DNA from: Trichoplax sp. H2
Lineage: Eukaryota > Placozoa > Uniplacotomia > Trichoplacea
Assembly: GCA_003344405.1 (NCBI GenBank)
Contig: NOWV01000050.1
Span: 186,001-250,000, forward strand
DNA length: 64,000 bases
Direction: 5' to 3'
Part shown: positions 31,764 through 45,571 of the stretch, piece by piece
How the letters are laid out: every line of letters starts with the position of its first letter
Numbering within the stretch: the first letter of the stretch is position 1
Notes under the pieces: model-generated
Databases searched by the model: none
Told to the model about the DNA's origin: nothing
What the model saw: only the letters and a program-made list of their open reading frames with translations
Made by a program: the position numbers and the translations under genes

Positions 31764-33029
31764 ATGTATCGCAATCCAAGACCTAATCGATTCTTTAATC
31801 CACGAGCTATACAAATGAATAGGCCGATTAGACCTCCGTTCGGTCCTGGTGGCGCTAGCAACTATCCATTTGATCCAACGTCACAACTACGTTTCCAAAG
31901 CGGTAGTAGTCGTGGCCATCGTGGAAGCTACAGGGGACGATTCCCTAGAAACCGGGTAATGACTAGTTCCTTTCGTAAATTTCATTCAATAGGCTTGATC
32001 ACTTTTATATGTTGAATATACGTACTAGTGCATATGTATATATATTGTTATAACAGGACAATTAGAAGTATTCATTTAAATTGATAATTGCATGCAATAC
32101 GAGTATTATATGACAATAGACAAGCAAGACTGCTTCGCATTATGCTGATCGCTTCAATGTCATCGCTAGATAACTCAATTACTGTAATGCTTGTGATGCG
32201 AGTTCTTGATGGTAGCTCCATACTTAAATATGAGCCGGCTAAAGTGGCATGACACCTGAGATTAGCCTAGTTATAACGTTGTTACCTAGTACAGTTTTCT
32301 ACAACAGTGATCTAATACTACTGCATTAATCGCTTTAGACTTAGTAAGATCAAGTAACGATAAGATTGTAAATCTTGCTGAAAAGTAAACAGACTCTTCT
32401 TGTTGCACTACTGCTGTATTGCTACTCTCTAATTCTTCAGTTTACGACTACTCCAGACCAGGCACTCCGAAAATTCAATTAAAATAGACCGGTGATAAAT
32501 ATTTTCGCTTTAAGTTATACTTGACATACTTTGATAGTAGAATGTGCATGCAATATACCGTTTAAGAGGAAGGTACGCGTAAACCGTCCTCTGATTGAAA
32601 CTTAATCACAGTCACGACGTTAAATCATCTGACTATAGTATCAGTTCGACTCATTGTTGCGTGTGCTCCTTACATGAAATATACAATTTTATTCATTTGA
32701 ATTTGCAAATTATGACTGTATCAATACGTCCTTCTAAATGATCAGGAGGACATCAAGCATTTACAACCATCCTTGTTTACTACAAACTAAATTTTGTGCA
32801 TATTCAATTATAGGGTCCTCAAAAGCAACGGGACTACGACTTTAATCCACGTTCATACTTTAAGGAATCTATGCTACAAGATCCTTGGAGAAAATTAAAA
32901 CATATAATACAAGAATCTACAGACGATCAAGGAATACAACCAACCGCAGAGGAATACATAGAAAAAGAATCTGTAGATACTACGGAAGAAATTGTAAATG
33001 AACCAGCTCCACGTTCACCTATAAAGTAA
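31764..33029 (+). CDS. MPLKIP: MPLKIP/TTDN1-like protein
   Basis: MPLKIP (TTDN1) is a small nuclear protein tied to mitosis and RNA/lariat metabolism, and it is mutated in non-photosensitive trichothiodystrophy. Two exons, 31764-31955 and 32815 (32814 by phase)-33029, give 135 residues. The first exon is Arg/Gly/Pro-rich and low in complexity (RPPFGPGG, RGHRGSYRGRFPRNR), as in the family. The second carries the family signature SYFKESMLQDPWRKL, matching human YFKPSMLEDPWAGL, then an acidic C-terminus ending in PIK. An upstream in-frame ATG at 31695 would add a hydrophobic leader; 31764 is preferred because the RGP-rich region starts there. The call rests mainly on one short motif plus composition. 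Confidence 0.72.
32462..32486. repeat. Short interspersed repeat, copy 2
   Basis: Second copy of the CACTCCGAAAATT word, inside the single MPLKIP intron. No terminal repeats or target duplication can be delimited. Confidence 0.35.
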
Positions 33030-33373
33030 TATATGTTATCTCAGAGCTTTATACAGTGGATGATAAGTGCTGTCAAATACTTACACTTACATTAGAAATT
33101 CTGTCTTTAGATGTAAATATTTGTATATAAGACAACGGTATTAAGTCAATACAATTGATATCACCTTCAGACTTTAAAGACAAGTATGCTCTACCTGTCG
33201 ACCATACTTTACGCTTGTATTACATTATGTTAATCTACATTGAATAGCACTGTCTACGACATACGCATAGACAAATATATTGTTGTTTAATTTATTTTAA
33301 TACTTTGTAACAAATGATTTTATCAATACAATAATTATAACGCATTTAAATCTTTTGGCAGTAAAGAATCTGA
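33030..33373. other. MPLKIP-WDR24 convergent spacer
   Basis: About 344 bp of AT-rich sequence between two convergent stop codons. It presumably holds both 3' UTRs. Nothing else is seen. Confidence 0.6.
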
Positions 33374-36300
33374 TCAGTCATATTCACATCGGTGTTTACA
33401 GCCAGTTGGACAAACATGATTTTTTTTTATCCATTCTTTCATATGCTGCAAATGTCCTCCGTGCCCACATCCATGACACCATACGTAAAGTCCTTTTACA
33501 GGCAAATGGCTATAAACGTATTATGACAGTCAACATCGAGGATAATATATTATTACTATATTCTCTCTTAATCTTTATTAATGTTATAACTTGAGGTATT
33601 TACAGCTATTGTAGTATAAGTATGGATACTATTTACAAGTCCTGTTATGATACAGTATGACTAGTCATAAAAGCTAGCTAGCTAGGTCAGTGCTTACCAA
33701 ACTGAGCACAAAGCGGCTTGCTTCTTACAAATATTACAACAACCAGCTTTATTCACAACCTTTTTACAATTGTTGCACCCAGTGTTGTAAGGCCAAGACT
33801 AAAAAATGAAAGTGGTAGCATTTAGAATTTAACATAAATAAATTTTCCATATTTGCAACTATCCTTTTTCCAATACTGCATTCGAAACAGCAGGTCTGGA
33901 ACAAAAAATAATTTGACAGTTTAATTTACAAATCGCTAGGCAATACTTACGAAACTTAACTCCCTGATAGCACTATAGTGAGCAGTTTTGATAAGTTCGT
34001 TATGAGCATTCCAAAGCTCAAATTTGTCTAGAATCTCTATAAATATAGGGTTACGTTTGGTAATGGATTTTTCAATCGTTCAATAATCTGACTACTGTCA
34101 TTACTAAATTTTAGTAAATTAACTTACCTAAATAATAATTATACCAATTAACGACAGTCTCTTCATTAATTGATGTAACATCAAATCGTTCTCCAAGAGC
34201 AGCTATTATTGAAACGCACGTTTGAACATCTCCCTAAAATAGAAATCGTAAATATTTACCATTACTAAGCCAAAGAATAAGAAATCAAGACATATTCTCA
34301 CGTTTACTTACTTCATCAGCATAAGATTTTAACAAATCTGGAATAATGTCCGAAAATTTCCAAGAGCGAACCTCCTAACAAAGTAATAACAAATGTGCAT
34401 AGTTGGCACTATCACTCTGAGCTAAGTTACAAGATACTGATATCACAGCTTACTATCATTTCTGGTGTAGGCTTAGTCACGAATAAATCTGCTACAAGTT
34501 CCGTTGGTTTCGAGTAGCTTTCAGAGTTATCACTTTGAGAAAAATAATCAGTAATTTTAATTATTGCGTTAGTGGTGACTACATTTCCTAAAATGTCATG
34601 TTAATCGTTATTGTAGTCCCAACACTAAAATTGGGGTGTTTTAAATAAAGGTACAATAAATGTATAATACCAAGAAGCACGTTCTATTCTATCTTGGGAT
34701 TCGCTCCCAATTGTTGGAGTTCTATAATTTGGACATAATCATAAACATTTTAATAGCAATGAATAACCTACGCAATGAGAAAAATTGGGGGTTTCTATAA
34801 TCCATTAAAAAACACATAAGGTCTCATCACATCCTGAAATACAGAATTACAGGCCGATTACATACCCATCATTCTCTAAGCTCGCATACTCAAAGGCCTC
34901 CTAAAGAAAAAATGCCATCATATGAAGCGGTGTAAAGATAAATTACAGCATATAACGATCATTTAGTGGAGCTAACCGTCGGCATATGACCCGGAGCTTG
35001 GAAAGAAAATATGGAAACCTCGCCATCAAGAGCACCTATACCAATTTCGCCGTCATCTAAATGTCACCATTTTGGAAAGAAGTTGCACGGTCTTATATTA
35101 AAACATGATTTAAAATATTGGAAAAACTTCAAATCCTTAACTTTAGAAATTTAAATTTTGCAACGTAATATTGACTACTGTTATACCGCTCATAGCAGAA
35201 GTGAATGCATAAGAACTGCTTGGTGCATCATCCGATAAACTTCCGTCCGTATCTAGTTATATAGTTTAGTTTATGACTGTTACGCATCGAAAGAGCTAAC
35301 AATTTTTTTCTTGGACAAGCTACTGACATAAGTTTAATGCTTACCATCTTCATCTAAAACTAGATCTTTTCCAAAGTGATCTAAATCCGGAATCGACACT
35401 TTTCTATTATCATTTTGTGTTGAATAATTCTGGTACATTACTTTGAGAACAGACCAAGTTTGTGCAATGTGATGTAACTGAACTTTGTCGGCAACCTTAA
35501 CATTTACTACATATTAGTAGCCACATAAAAACTGATTCACAATCGTTAATTATATCTAGTAATTAATAATGATGTGAATACCTCTCTATTATGATCACAA
35601 ATTTGACCGAATAATTTTCCAGTTATTAAATAATGCTTCGCAAGGTAATATATTTTTCTATCATCCTATTTAAGAAATTATCAATTCCAAAATTACTTTT
35701 CCAGAACGATAGCTTAGAGTACTGTAACTAGTAAATTGCATTTAATATCTCGTAAGCAAAATTCACCGTTAAATTTTGGGCATAACTCGTTACTACACTG
35801 TTATTATACTGAAGATGGTGATAAGCGTTACAAAATTTGAACAAGTTGTCATTTTCATCCACAGTTTTACTGAAATATGAAACACATAATGGAATTTTGA
35901 ATTCATTGTCAGTGAAAATAATGGTAATATTATGATCTGATTAAAATATGTTATAAATATTACCTCTCCTTATCTGCAACAGGCGTACGTATTGCCGTGC
36001 ATAGATGCCCATAAGCATTGAAAGTAAGACTGGAAGGGGTCTATAAATATAAAAAATGTACAGTAAATTAGATCACTGTAAAAAAACTAGTCCACATTGT
36101 TCATGCTCTAGCTATAGTAGGCTTAATATGAAGCACATACCGCATCTTTGGCAGGAATGTGAGGATTCTTTAGTTCATCGAGCAAAATTCTGTTATCTGC
36201 TGAACTTGAAATTAAGGAATTGCTGTCCCTCCAGATCAGACCTAGTCGTAAGGGAAACGAAATTGCAGTTTAAGCAGATATTGAAAAAAATACTTATGCA

Positions 36301-38866
36301 AAGCAACTGCATTTCCATAAACATAATACTATTAGTTATCAAATATCAATATACAAACTATACGCCATACCTGAGATCACCTGTGAATGATTTTTTAACA
36401 CGGCTACAGGAATATATGTTCTGCTTAAATCCCATATATTAATATCACAATCCCATGCCATAGATCCATAACTTTACAAATTAGAAAAAATTCGCAGATG
36501 CATTAAAAAATGACATGTCATCTCATTAATTAAATACCAAACAATCATGAAACCTTGCACATTGATCATCATGACCGGGTCTCCATCGGACTTTTCTTAC
36601 ACCCGCATATGTTAAGATAGTGTAAACTGCTGATTCAACGCTATCAGAGAGATCCCAGACCTGCAGTAGGAAGTGATTCATTATTGGCTGCCATGGTTCT
36701 TTCAATTGTACGATTTTAATAAATTTAAACAACGTTCTATCAAACCTTTATGTATTGATCTCGTCCGGCTGTAACCATTCGTTGATTATTTGTAGGATGC
36801 CAATCACAAGAAAATACTACATGAGCATGGCATGAAATTACTCTTAAACATTTATCAGACTTTCTTGTATCCCATATCTAAAAATATTGAAGTTCGCATT
36901 ACTTAATATACTGTTGAACGTTTTACCCTAAGCACAATTAGAACAAGAGCCGACACATTTATAAATAATTAATAGTCGAAAGAGAAATATCATTTATACC
37001 ATCACTTTCCCACTATCGTGAGCAGTTGCAAATTCTGACCTATCCGAATATGGGAACTACAAAATAATTCAGATTCCAGTTAATATCAAAACTGCTATAT
37101 TGGACTGGTATGTTCTAAGTACCACTTCCGATAAACTATAGCACTATGATCATCATTTTACTTTAAGTAAATAAAATAAGAACTAACTCGTAAATCTCTC
37201 ACTGCATCTTCGCGATCTAAGTATGTAGAAACTAACTTCTTTTCTCTTAAGTCCTATGAATGAATCAAAAAGCAAAGAGCTGCAATTAAAATGGAGGCAA
37301 TTACGTTCCATAAAAGTGGAAACAACTTTTAGCATAGGTTTTTCCCCAGTAAATATAGCACTTTTCTGTAGAGGCTATGCAATTAAAGTACAGTATTAAT
37401 AACTCACGAAAACAACTATCTGACTTTGTGAACCAGCATAGAGTAGGTTTGGACGATAAGGATCGAATGTTAATGAATTAACACTTCGCTGGCAATCTTC
37501 GTAGGTATGAGCTATTAGAGATATCAATTGCACAGCACTGGTATTACTAGCCAAATCAATACATATTATAATATTTATATAACAGTCATTCATTAATCAA
37601 TTAATAAGATAATAATAACATATTAAGGATTACTGACTAACCTATGCACAGATCACGTTTCCAATCGTATTTCCATAACTGAATTTGACCTGTATTTAAG
37701 GACGTCGCGATAAAATGACCTAACGAAGATTTATAATATAGGAATAAGACCATTGTGATTGCGTTCATAAAGTAAAAGCAAATCTCGATTTTTATAGTAA
37801 GAACAAAAATATAAGATAGATAATAGAGGCATTCCATCACAGCAGTGATGGGCTAGCTTGCGGATATTATCATCCATAACAAGTTATTGTAAAGTCTTCA
37901 ATTAGACTGGATAAGTAGAACGATATAAAATTATAGCTTTGATATTTCCATATGAGCAATGCTAACTAGCGTGTTGCAAAAATTTCCAACGCCATCTATC
38001 AATAAATAGCAAATGTCCCCAAAGCTATTTACTACCATCTATGACATGTATTGGTGTATCTAGACTCCTGTGTGTCCAGTCATAATTCGATAAGATAATT
38101 TAATATTGGACTACTCGATCTATCTAGTGCATACGTTAACCTATTGACCACTAGCATTTAATCACTGTGTCTAGTAGTAAAGTTACTAAGAGTTAATCAA
38201 TATTGTATTGCATTATATAAAAGTAATAAAGTACTTGTATACCGTTTTTTTCCTGCCATCCAACATCGACAAAATTATTCGCTCGTTCTCGATATTGAAA
38301 TCGAGCAATTTCCGAAAATTCCGTACCAGTAAACCATCTATTGATTCTTAAAACTAAATCATGTCATTGAATAACAACATAATGAGTATTTACCACTTTT
38401 ATTGAACTAATGACGATATCATTGCGATACTGTCAATACGGGTATATTGTATTGAACTATCATTTAATTCATGATCATCTCGTATCTGTGTGTACTGTAC
38501 AGTCCCTTTAATTATTTTACTCTTGTTGATTGTACTATTAATGTTATTCATTTATTATGCCATTATCGAGTAAAATGAAGAAGTAGTTGGAACATGATGG
38601 ATTGACATCCTATGCACTTCATCAAATACGCATGTATCTAGCTGAGCTCAGAAAAGTATTTCGCCAATCCTCGTATATTGCAGAAAAACAACATTCAACC
38701 TACAAATTGATGACTGTCTACTCTACTGCAAAGAAGTACATTACTTTATAACTTCTAGCTGAAATTTACCTTTTCCTCCAACTGATGCAACATAATCTTC
38801 ATGATCATGCTTTAAATAGCTTATGGACGTGATTTTATTTGTTAACTTCTTGCTGCTGTCAGCCAT
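33374..38866 (-). CDS. WDR24: WDR24, GATOR2 subunit
   Basis: WDR24 is a GATOR2 component that activates mTORC1 at the lysosome in response to amino acids. 25 exons: 38866-38770, 38353-38243, 37719-37650, 37546-37408, 37253-37188, 37056-37000, 36877-36746, 36660-36554, 36471-36371, 36241-36141, 36040-35964, 35869-35767, 35665-35582, 35495-35345, 35252-35187, 35056-34977, 34900-34866, 34721-34681, 34587-34454, 34374-34312, 34233-34128, 34036-33951, 33895-33860, 33798-33698, 33509-33374. About 759 residues (human 790). WD repeats come first ([40 protein letters not shown]), then a helical part ([38 protein letters not shown]) and a C-terminal zinc RING ([28 protein letters not shown]). Least certain: the donor at 37650 and the 36-nt exon 33895-33860. 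Confidence 0.93.
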
Positions 38867-39205
38867 TATATTGCAGTTGGTTATACCTGTCAAGATTGTA
38901 TCCAAACTTTCAATCGTGTGTGTGATGGGTGACCTCAACACGACTGCAGACGATATGACCGATTCTGATTATACTCTCTTTACTCTGCTTGCGTTACTCT
39001 ACAGATTGGTGCTGATCGATGACGTAAAGTTGAACTATCAGTTTCACGACCTACTGTACAAGCGATCTTACATTATCGAATTTATTTACTATCCATTACT
39101 CTTTTCCAATCTGTAGTGTAGGGCTTAGCAAGAAACTCTTGGATTGAAGTGGCAGATTGTTGTTGTTGCTATCTTGCCGACAGAACGTATTCGGATCAGA
39201 TGAGA

Positions 39206-39441
39206 TTACAGTACAGTACGTACAGACTACGCTATACAGTACTGTACACTCTACAGATTATACTGTAGGTACAGTACACAGCACAGTACCATGGACTACA
39301 GTACTATTTTTACTGACAGGAAAAATTTCAAGAATACTGTATCAAATATCAATACAGTACAGTGTACAGTATGAAGCAGGAACTACTGGCTGGAATGTTG
39401 TTTGGGTTAAGTCAAAGAGATGCATGTCGATGGAAGTACAG
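39206..39441. repeat. TACAGTA array upstream of WDR24
   Basis: Scattered but dense TACAGTAC, TACTGTA and ACAGTGTACAG words, starting about 340 bp upstream of the WDR24 start codon (minus strand). An open frame at 39157-39564 runs through it and is judged non-coding. Confidence 0.6.
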
Positions 39442-42400
39442 TACAGTAGATACGATTTATCGATACACGATATTGGTGTTGTTGCTAAAATAGAGATCTA
39501 TCATCAGAGAGAGAGAGAGTTGTTCAAGAATGCTTTGAATAAGCAGATGCATATGATGATATAAGTAGTTACGTAGATCAAGACAGGCATGCTATCAATG
39601 TACTTATTGTACCAATTCTATCATACTAAGATAGTATACTGTAAGTAATAGGATTCCATACTATGACACTGGCCATGGAATGAGACATGCCTGAGTTAGC
39701 AAAGTCTTTTGAACTGAACTTTATACTACATACAGCCTGCAAATGAAAGACTGCAGGCTAGAAATAGCGTACTTTGATGAATCATTGAATGGACGTCATA
39801 CATAATGAATAGGTCAGTTGTTCGTCCTGATCTTATTAGATAGGGAAATTTTAACGGAAAGTGAGGGAGGTAAAACTTTTCTTTAGTAAGCCTCTGGAAT
39901 GATATGTCTTCAAAAATGAAGAGATTAGGTAACATCACGTACCGTATTTGCGTATTGGCGTACCAATGTTCAAAGCGTACAGCAAGGTCAAGCAACGTAA
40001 TGCAAATACAGTATGAGCTGGGAAGTCAAAATCTTAAGGTAAAAGTAAAAGACATTAAAAGCACGAAAGGGCGGGGTTGGAGGTGGTGACACTGCTAAGT
40101 AGAGTACTGTATAGAGTTAATTCATACCACAATGCACATATCGTCATTCGTACGTGATTCACGTATAATAGTTTTCTGTAATGTTGACAATGAATCAGTA
40201 ACAGACTCAATTCCGAATGGATCAGATTAAGATCATAATATTTTAGGAGATAATGACGGTACATTTGAGAGTGTACGATCTGCCCATCAGATTTTTTACT
40301 CCATATTTCAGATTATATGCTCAAAGGTGTCAAGCGATGGCATTTATTTAGTCGAGGCTCATCTTGGAGACGTTTCAGTACATAATGTGAAACATCCAGT
40401 AAAGACTGGATAGTCTACTATACACCTACAGTATAACTTCATTTGAGAGCACAGTTGTTAATTTAATTATCCCTACTATACGCGTATATCCTTTCTGATA
40501 GAGATATATGAAATATCTGACATATTCCATTACAGTACTATACCAGTATAATATTACACTTTTTAAGAATCGAATAAAGGTAAAAGAATGACTCGACTGA
40601 TCATGTACCAGCAATATAGCGCCTAGAACCGATTCTGTCCTATTTCCTCTAAATAGCTTTCCTACAATATTTTAACCCGATAATTATAATTGACTTAAAA
40701 TTGACGAACATCAAGCTTTTCATGCTAAACTCGTAAACTAATAAAAACCTCATATACCGCACCTACGGTATGTCGGAATCTCACATTTTCTTACTCAATA
40801 TTGGACATGACGTAGAGATCGTCGGCTCTAATTGATAAATACACGCATAGTAACAGTAAATTCTCGCACCATAATTACCTACCAACTACACCTTTATAGT
40901 ACAGTACATACTCGTATACTTTGAGCGATAAAGCTTGATCATGATAAGACAGCAGGCGCGACTTGATAGTCCCCAAATAACTTTCTCGTCCTATTTGTGG
41001 CCTGTATTACAATACTAATAGCTTAATGTTTAATGTTGAAGGGTATAATCTTATCGTTATGTCCTCACTTTGAATGATTTTCGATATACGTGTACGTATC
41101 TGCTTTAAATCACTATCTAAATATAAATCACTATAATCTACTCATTCAATCATATTTAGCTTATATCAGTCCGTGCTCGAATATTTGCTTGGATGATTTT
41201 AGCATTAACAACATCTACAGATTTTTACAAAAGCTTATACGAAGCAGTTTCAACTTTAGCTTTTGGCTATAATGATGCCTTAGACCATTTACTATTAATT
41301 CTTATATACCGATTTTTAGTCAAAGTTCAGTATAATTTGTATAATAAATTTATACTAGACATAGAGTATATTAAGTTGGATGATGTGCCGTTGATAAATT
41401 ACTAAAACACCCATTATTACTGTATTGTGCTCGATTTTTGTATATGCACCAAATTCTAAACATGCAAGCTATCAATTTATCTTTAGCAAATCTTATATCC
41501 GTAGCTTAAAGATAGCTCACTCTTTTTTCGTTTTATAAATTATTATTTCAGAGCCAGAGTCCTAAACTATAAATAGCTACTTTTCCAAACTTTTCATGTG
41601 AATACCGCGAAATCTATTACCTGAAACATCACTACAGATGTTTACATATAGACATTAGAACAGAAATTAATATCACTGTAACTAGCTATTATTACTGACT
41701 TCCGATAATAGCACAGATAACTAATAGCCTGATTGATATCGGACTTCTAAATAGAATGAATACTTTTATGTTTTAACTTAAAAAATTGCGATTGATACGT
41801 AGTACTTGCTAACCACCTACAACTGTCTATAATATTTTACTGCCATTGAAGGATTCATCTCTGTTATGAAAGGTGAAGAGGCCGCAATATCATAATACTG
41901 TGATAATATTTTTTTAAGAACATATGGTATATCGTTTCGGTATTATTAATTATCATCGAGTTTGTGTACTATGCTTTAATAACCTCAATATAGATTGCCA
42001 AAAAATGGGGTGGCTATGAGATAGCAATTGCATATTGGAGAGTTGATAGATAAATGGCTTATATTAATGCTTTGAGATATTCTTACCCGCCCAATTATTG
42101 CAGTTAAAGAAGATCATATTCACACATATGCCTTAAAGACACAAATACATGCAAATATTGGCGAATCTATTTGCCCCTTCGACAGAATCAAATCTAACCA
42201 CATCACGAACTAATCTTAGGATTTTCTTGATTTACAGAAATTGGATAGAAGTAACATACATTCTAAGCTAGCAAATGGTAAAATTTTTTAGTAAAATTTA
42301 TTTTAACAGCATATAATAATTCCTTATGTCGCCATATCTACATAGTGATAATCTCTTCCAATTTATGCGCCCGGTTTTCTTTGAAATCTTTAATAACGGC

Positions 42401-43190
42401 AAATTCTCAATTCAATAAGATATAGCCCGTACAGTATTGCAACATATGGCAAAGCAGATCAGGCGAATATAATATGCAAACTAGTTCTTCTGATTTGAAG
42501 TTGATAAATTTGTCTTTCGACAGTACAATCAATTGATTTATCCATATGTTATTTTAGATAATTTTTATAATACTAAGTGATTCTGGGATATAATAAGAGT
42601 TTAGCGAATTGTTACTTATATGCCGTAAAATCGATTATCTATTCATTTGCATGAAACCGGTTTTTAAATAGATTCGGAACAAGAACTTGGCGCTTCCGAC
42701 AGTGAGCGATTTTCTAACCAAAATACTAAGGTGAAAAATCGATAAAATTAATTGTTTTTATCTCATTAAATTATAAAGTTTTCTTTAATCTGTAGCCATA
42801 ATTACACATATTTTACTAGTAGTATAAAATTTAATGCCTTATTAGTTTTACACTCCCACAACATAGTTAAGCGCTTACTCTCACAATAGTGTATGAATAA
42901 CAATTGATGTACACGTATATGCGCTAATTGCAGTATCACATTTCTTTATTAGCGAAAATATTCGCGTTCCATTGCATATCTACTCAAAAATTACACCTTA
43001 TAAGACTATAACGCCATTCCAACTATACAAGCGATACATTCTATTTTATACCTTTATAATCGAAAGGATAATCACTACAAAGAGTAAAGTTCATTCATTA
43101 AGCTCTATTTGAGAAGAAATCTTTTAATATCAGTACTATAGACTACAGTAAAACAGGAAGTATGCTCGTATACGATTATATTGGTTCGCA
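39442..43190. other. Gene-poor spacer
   Basis: About 3.7 kb with no exon I can support. Open frames at 39726-39995, 39904-40089, 40426-40614 and 41090-41405 are short, AT-biased and unlike any family I know, and none joins an adjacent phased exon. It may hold regulatory DNA for the bHLH gene downstream. Confidence 0.45.
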
Positions 43191-43191
43191 T

Positions 43192-43199
43192 TTATAAAG
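43192..43199 (+). promoter_or_regulatory. TATA-like box upstream of the bHLH gene
   Basis: TTATAAAGGCCCCCTTT begins about 150 bp before the bHLH start codon. It is the clearest TATAAA in a 5' position in the window, followed by a GC-rich patch that stands out in this AT-rich DNA. Distance fits a short 5' UTR. Inference only. Confidence 0.42.
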
Positions 43200-43344
43200 G
43201 CCCCCTTTAGGGTTCATTGGTTGATGTAGGTAGAGAGAATGTTAAATGATTACATTACTCAGGCTGTAACCATTATTCGATTATTTTAGCAAAAGAAGAA
43301 ATTGATTGTGGAAGGGGAATATTACAAAATAGAGCGTTGCAAGT

Positions 43345-43992
43345 ATGCAAGTCCAAGTAATTGAGCCGAATGCTTGTGGCATTAAAAATGAAAAATTAAT
43401 GGATCACGAAAATAACTTTTCGTATGATTTTAATGATATATCATCTTCTGGTATATATACACTACGACCGCGGGAACAAGTTACTCAGAAATGCTCCAAT
43501 AAAAGAGAAATTGCTGAATCAAAGACATCCTCGTCTTCTGCAACCAGGCGCAAAAACAAATCAAAATCTTCGTCCAGGTCAAGAATTCGTAGAATGAAAG
43601 CTAACGCAAGAGAGAGATGTCGAATGCATATGTTAAACGATGCATTGGAAGAATTACGCCGTGTTATACCGGGCTATGCTCCTGATCAGAAGTTATCAAA
43701 AATTGAAACTCTGCGATTAGCTCGAAATTACATTTCAGCCCTAACAGAAGCACTTAAAATAAATTCAAATCAACCGTTATCTACAGAATCACAATCATTT
43801 ATGAATGATCATCCGGTGGTTAACAATAATTGCTCAATCATTGGTAATAATTCCGGTGATCCACCATCCAGAAATACAACAAACTCAGCAGATTTTCTAC
43901 ATGGGAATGAAAATGTCCCTGTTGATATGATGATGAATGATGTCAATAACTGTAATGACGACTTACACTTGGATTTTTTTAAAGATTTCTAA
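43345..43992 (+). CDS. bHLH transcription factor, NeuroD/neurogenin class
   Basis: A single-exon gene of 215 residues in a window of otherwise heavily split genes, as is usual for this family. The bHLH domain spans about residues 82-137. The basic region is [17 protein letters not shown] and helix 1 continues [10 protein letters not shown]. The loop is [11 protein letters not shown] and helix 2 [32 protein letters not shown] points to the NeuroD/neurogenin/atonal-related group, which binds E-boxes (CANNTG) as dimers. Before the domain is a Ser/Arg/Lys-rich stretch; after it an Asn-rich tail ends in acidic [11 protein letters not shown]. Odd feature: Cys92 replaces the nearly invariant Asn of RERNRMH. 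The exact subfamily cannot be settled by eye, so no symbol is given. Confidence 0.9.
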   Translation: MQVQVIEPNACGIKNEKLMDHENNFSYDFNDISSSGIYTLRPREQVTQKCSNKREIAESKTSSSSATRRKNKSKSSSRSRIRRMKANARERCRMHMLNDALEELRRVIPGYAPDQKLSKIETLRLARNYISALTEALKINSNQPLSTESQSFMNDHPVVNNNCSIIGNNSGDPPSRNTTNSADFLHGNENVPVDMMMNDVNNCNDDLHLDFFKDF

Positions 43993-45047
43993 GATAGTGT
44001 CGTGATTTTTGAACAAAATATTCTCTTTTGACTTTTTATTTTACTAACCGCTACATCCGATTCCTGATTTTACTTACGCTTGTTACAGTACGAGTGTAGC
44101 AAAGTTCAGTTGTTAGACTTAATTTGGGAAAATTGGGTAAATTTGCCCCCAAAATTCTTAAGTTTAATCTTTATTAATAGCGTCCATTCTTAATTTCTTA
44201 ACTCAATAAGGTAATTAACAAATGTTCTCTCGCATTGAACGTTATACTCTCCTTTCGTAGTACTGTATTACTCATAGTATGGTACCATCCGTACCGCATA
44301 CCGATATTAATTCGTTATACAGTACTATTCTTAAAGGTAGAACGAAATAATAAGACACTATCATGTAAACGATACAGTAACTAATCATACTCATATGACA
44401 TGATAGTATAACTGTTACCGATTGATAACAGTTCTGTTTTTATCAATTAATATAAGATATAATTTAATTGTACAGTCGTGATTAAATAAGACTGCAAGAG
44501 AATTATCTTGTATGCTTTTGAGTTCATCAGACGCAGATGTTGCCTCATGTAGTAACGTGAGGTAATTACGTAAAATAGGGGGAAATAAATGACGTATTTG
44601 TAAATTTATAACGATAATATAACCTTCACATATTAATAATGCCTATAATGCAATAAACGATTGATCATTACTATTGAATTAGTATAATATGTGATTGATA
44701 ACGGCAAGATGATATACGAGAACATTGTAATATGCGTTGTGTTTCCACTCTTAGTCGTTAACGTTAACACAAGAGACTTTGATACACTCCTCCTAGTAAG
44801 CTTACTAAAAAGTCTCTTTTATTTAGGATTTACTGCATTTAAATAGTATAGCCGTAATGACATATTATACCCTTATCTTAGTAATTCATTACCTTTATCT
44901 TATGCTAACACGTTAGAGGTGCAGTACAACAAGTTACTGTATTTTTACATACATAACAATATGTTTTATTGGGACTTAATAATAATAGATATCAAGGATG
45001 ATGAGAGGATGAAGAACAGGTTCATTTACAGGTTGAGAATAACAGTC
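43993..45047. other. bHLH-ALG14 spacer
   Basis: No coding exon is supported. An inverted repeat lies near 44771-44820 (AAGAGACTTT with AAAGTCTCTTTT), enclosing the palindrome TAGTAAGCTTACTA. Confidence 0.5.
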
Positions 45048-45245
45048 CAGTACTGTACAGTGTACAGTACTTAGGTAGAACGTTAACGACATGTGTACTG
45101 TACAGTACTGTACAGAGAATTCTACCGCCTGAAGGAACTGAATATGAATGTCTCTATATTATCTTATACTAATATACTGTACTGTACAGTATGGTAATAT
45201 ACTGTACTGTACAGTATGGTAATATACTGTACTGTATACTGTATA
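45048..45245. repeat. TACTGTA array with 25-bp tandem units
   Basis: Starts with AGTACTGTACAGTGTACAGTACT as a near-perfect dyad (45050-45070). From 45171 a 25-bp unit (AATATACTGTACTGTACAGT plus ATGGT) is repeated two and a half times, ending in ACTGTATACTGTATA. Confidence 0.8.
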
Positions 45246-45571
45246 TTTGGGGAGGGTCTGTCTGTCTATCTGTTGTGCTTACTTATTCCACCGTATTATG
45301 CCGACCACTACTGAATTTCTAAAATTTCAAACAAGTCAGAAATTAGCGCTAGCTTCTCGTTCATTGCACTGTGGGCCACAACTTGGTCATAATGTAATTT
45401 TACAAAGTCGCTGAAACTTAAAAATTTAAAATCAATTTATCGTATCTGTACTTGCCGTACTCTAAAAACAAGAATCATTTGGTAAATTAGTGGTACTTAT
45501 CTAAGCATAATATTGCTAATTATAGTGGATAGGTAGCGTTGGCCTTCATAATGTATGAAAATGATGCAATC

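Noticed and set aside
36056-36442. 128-codon frame on the plus strand
   Set aside because: Antisense to well-supported WDR24 exons 36471-36371 and 36241-36141.
39157-39995. Frames of 135 and 89 codons
   Set aside because: No recognisable domain, no phased neighbouring exons, and partial overlap with the repeat array.
41090-41405. Two overlapping frames of 60-70 codons in the gene-poor spacer
   Set aside because: AT-biased, hydrophobic, no splice-phase partners; expected by chance at this base composition.
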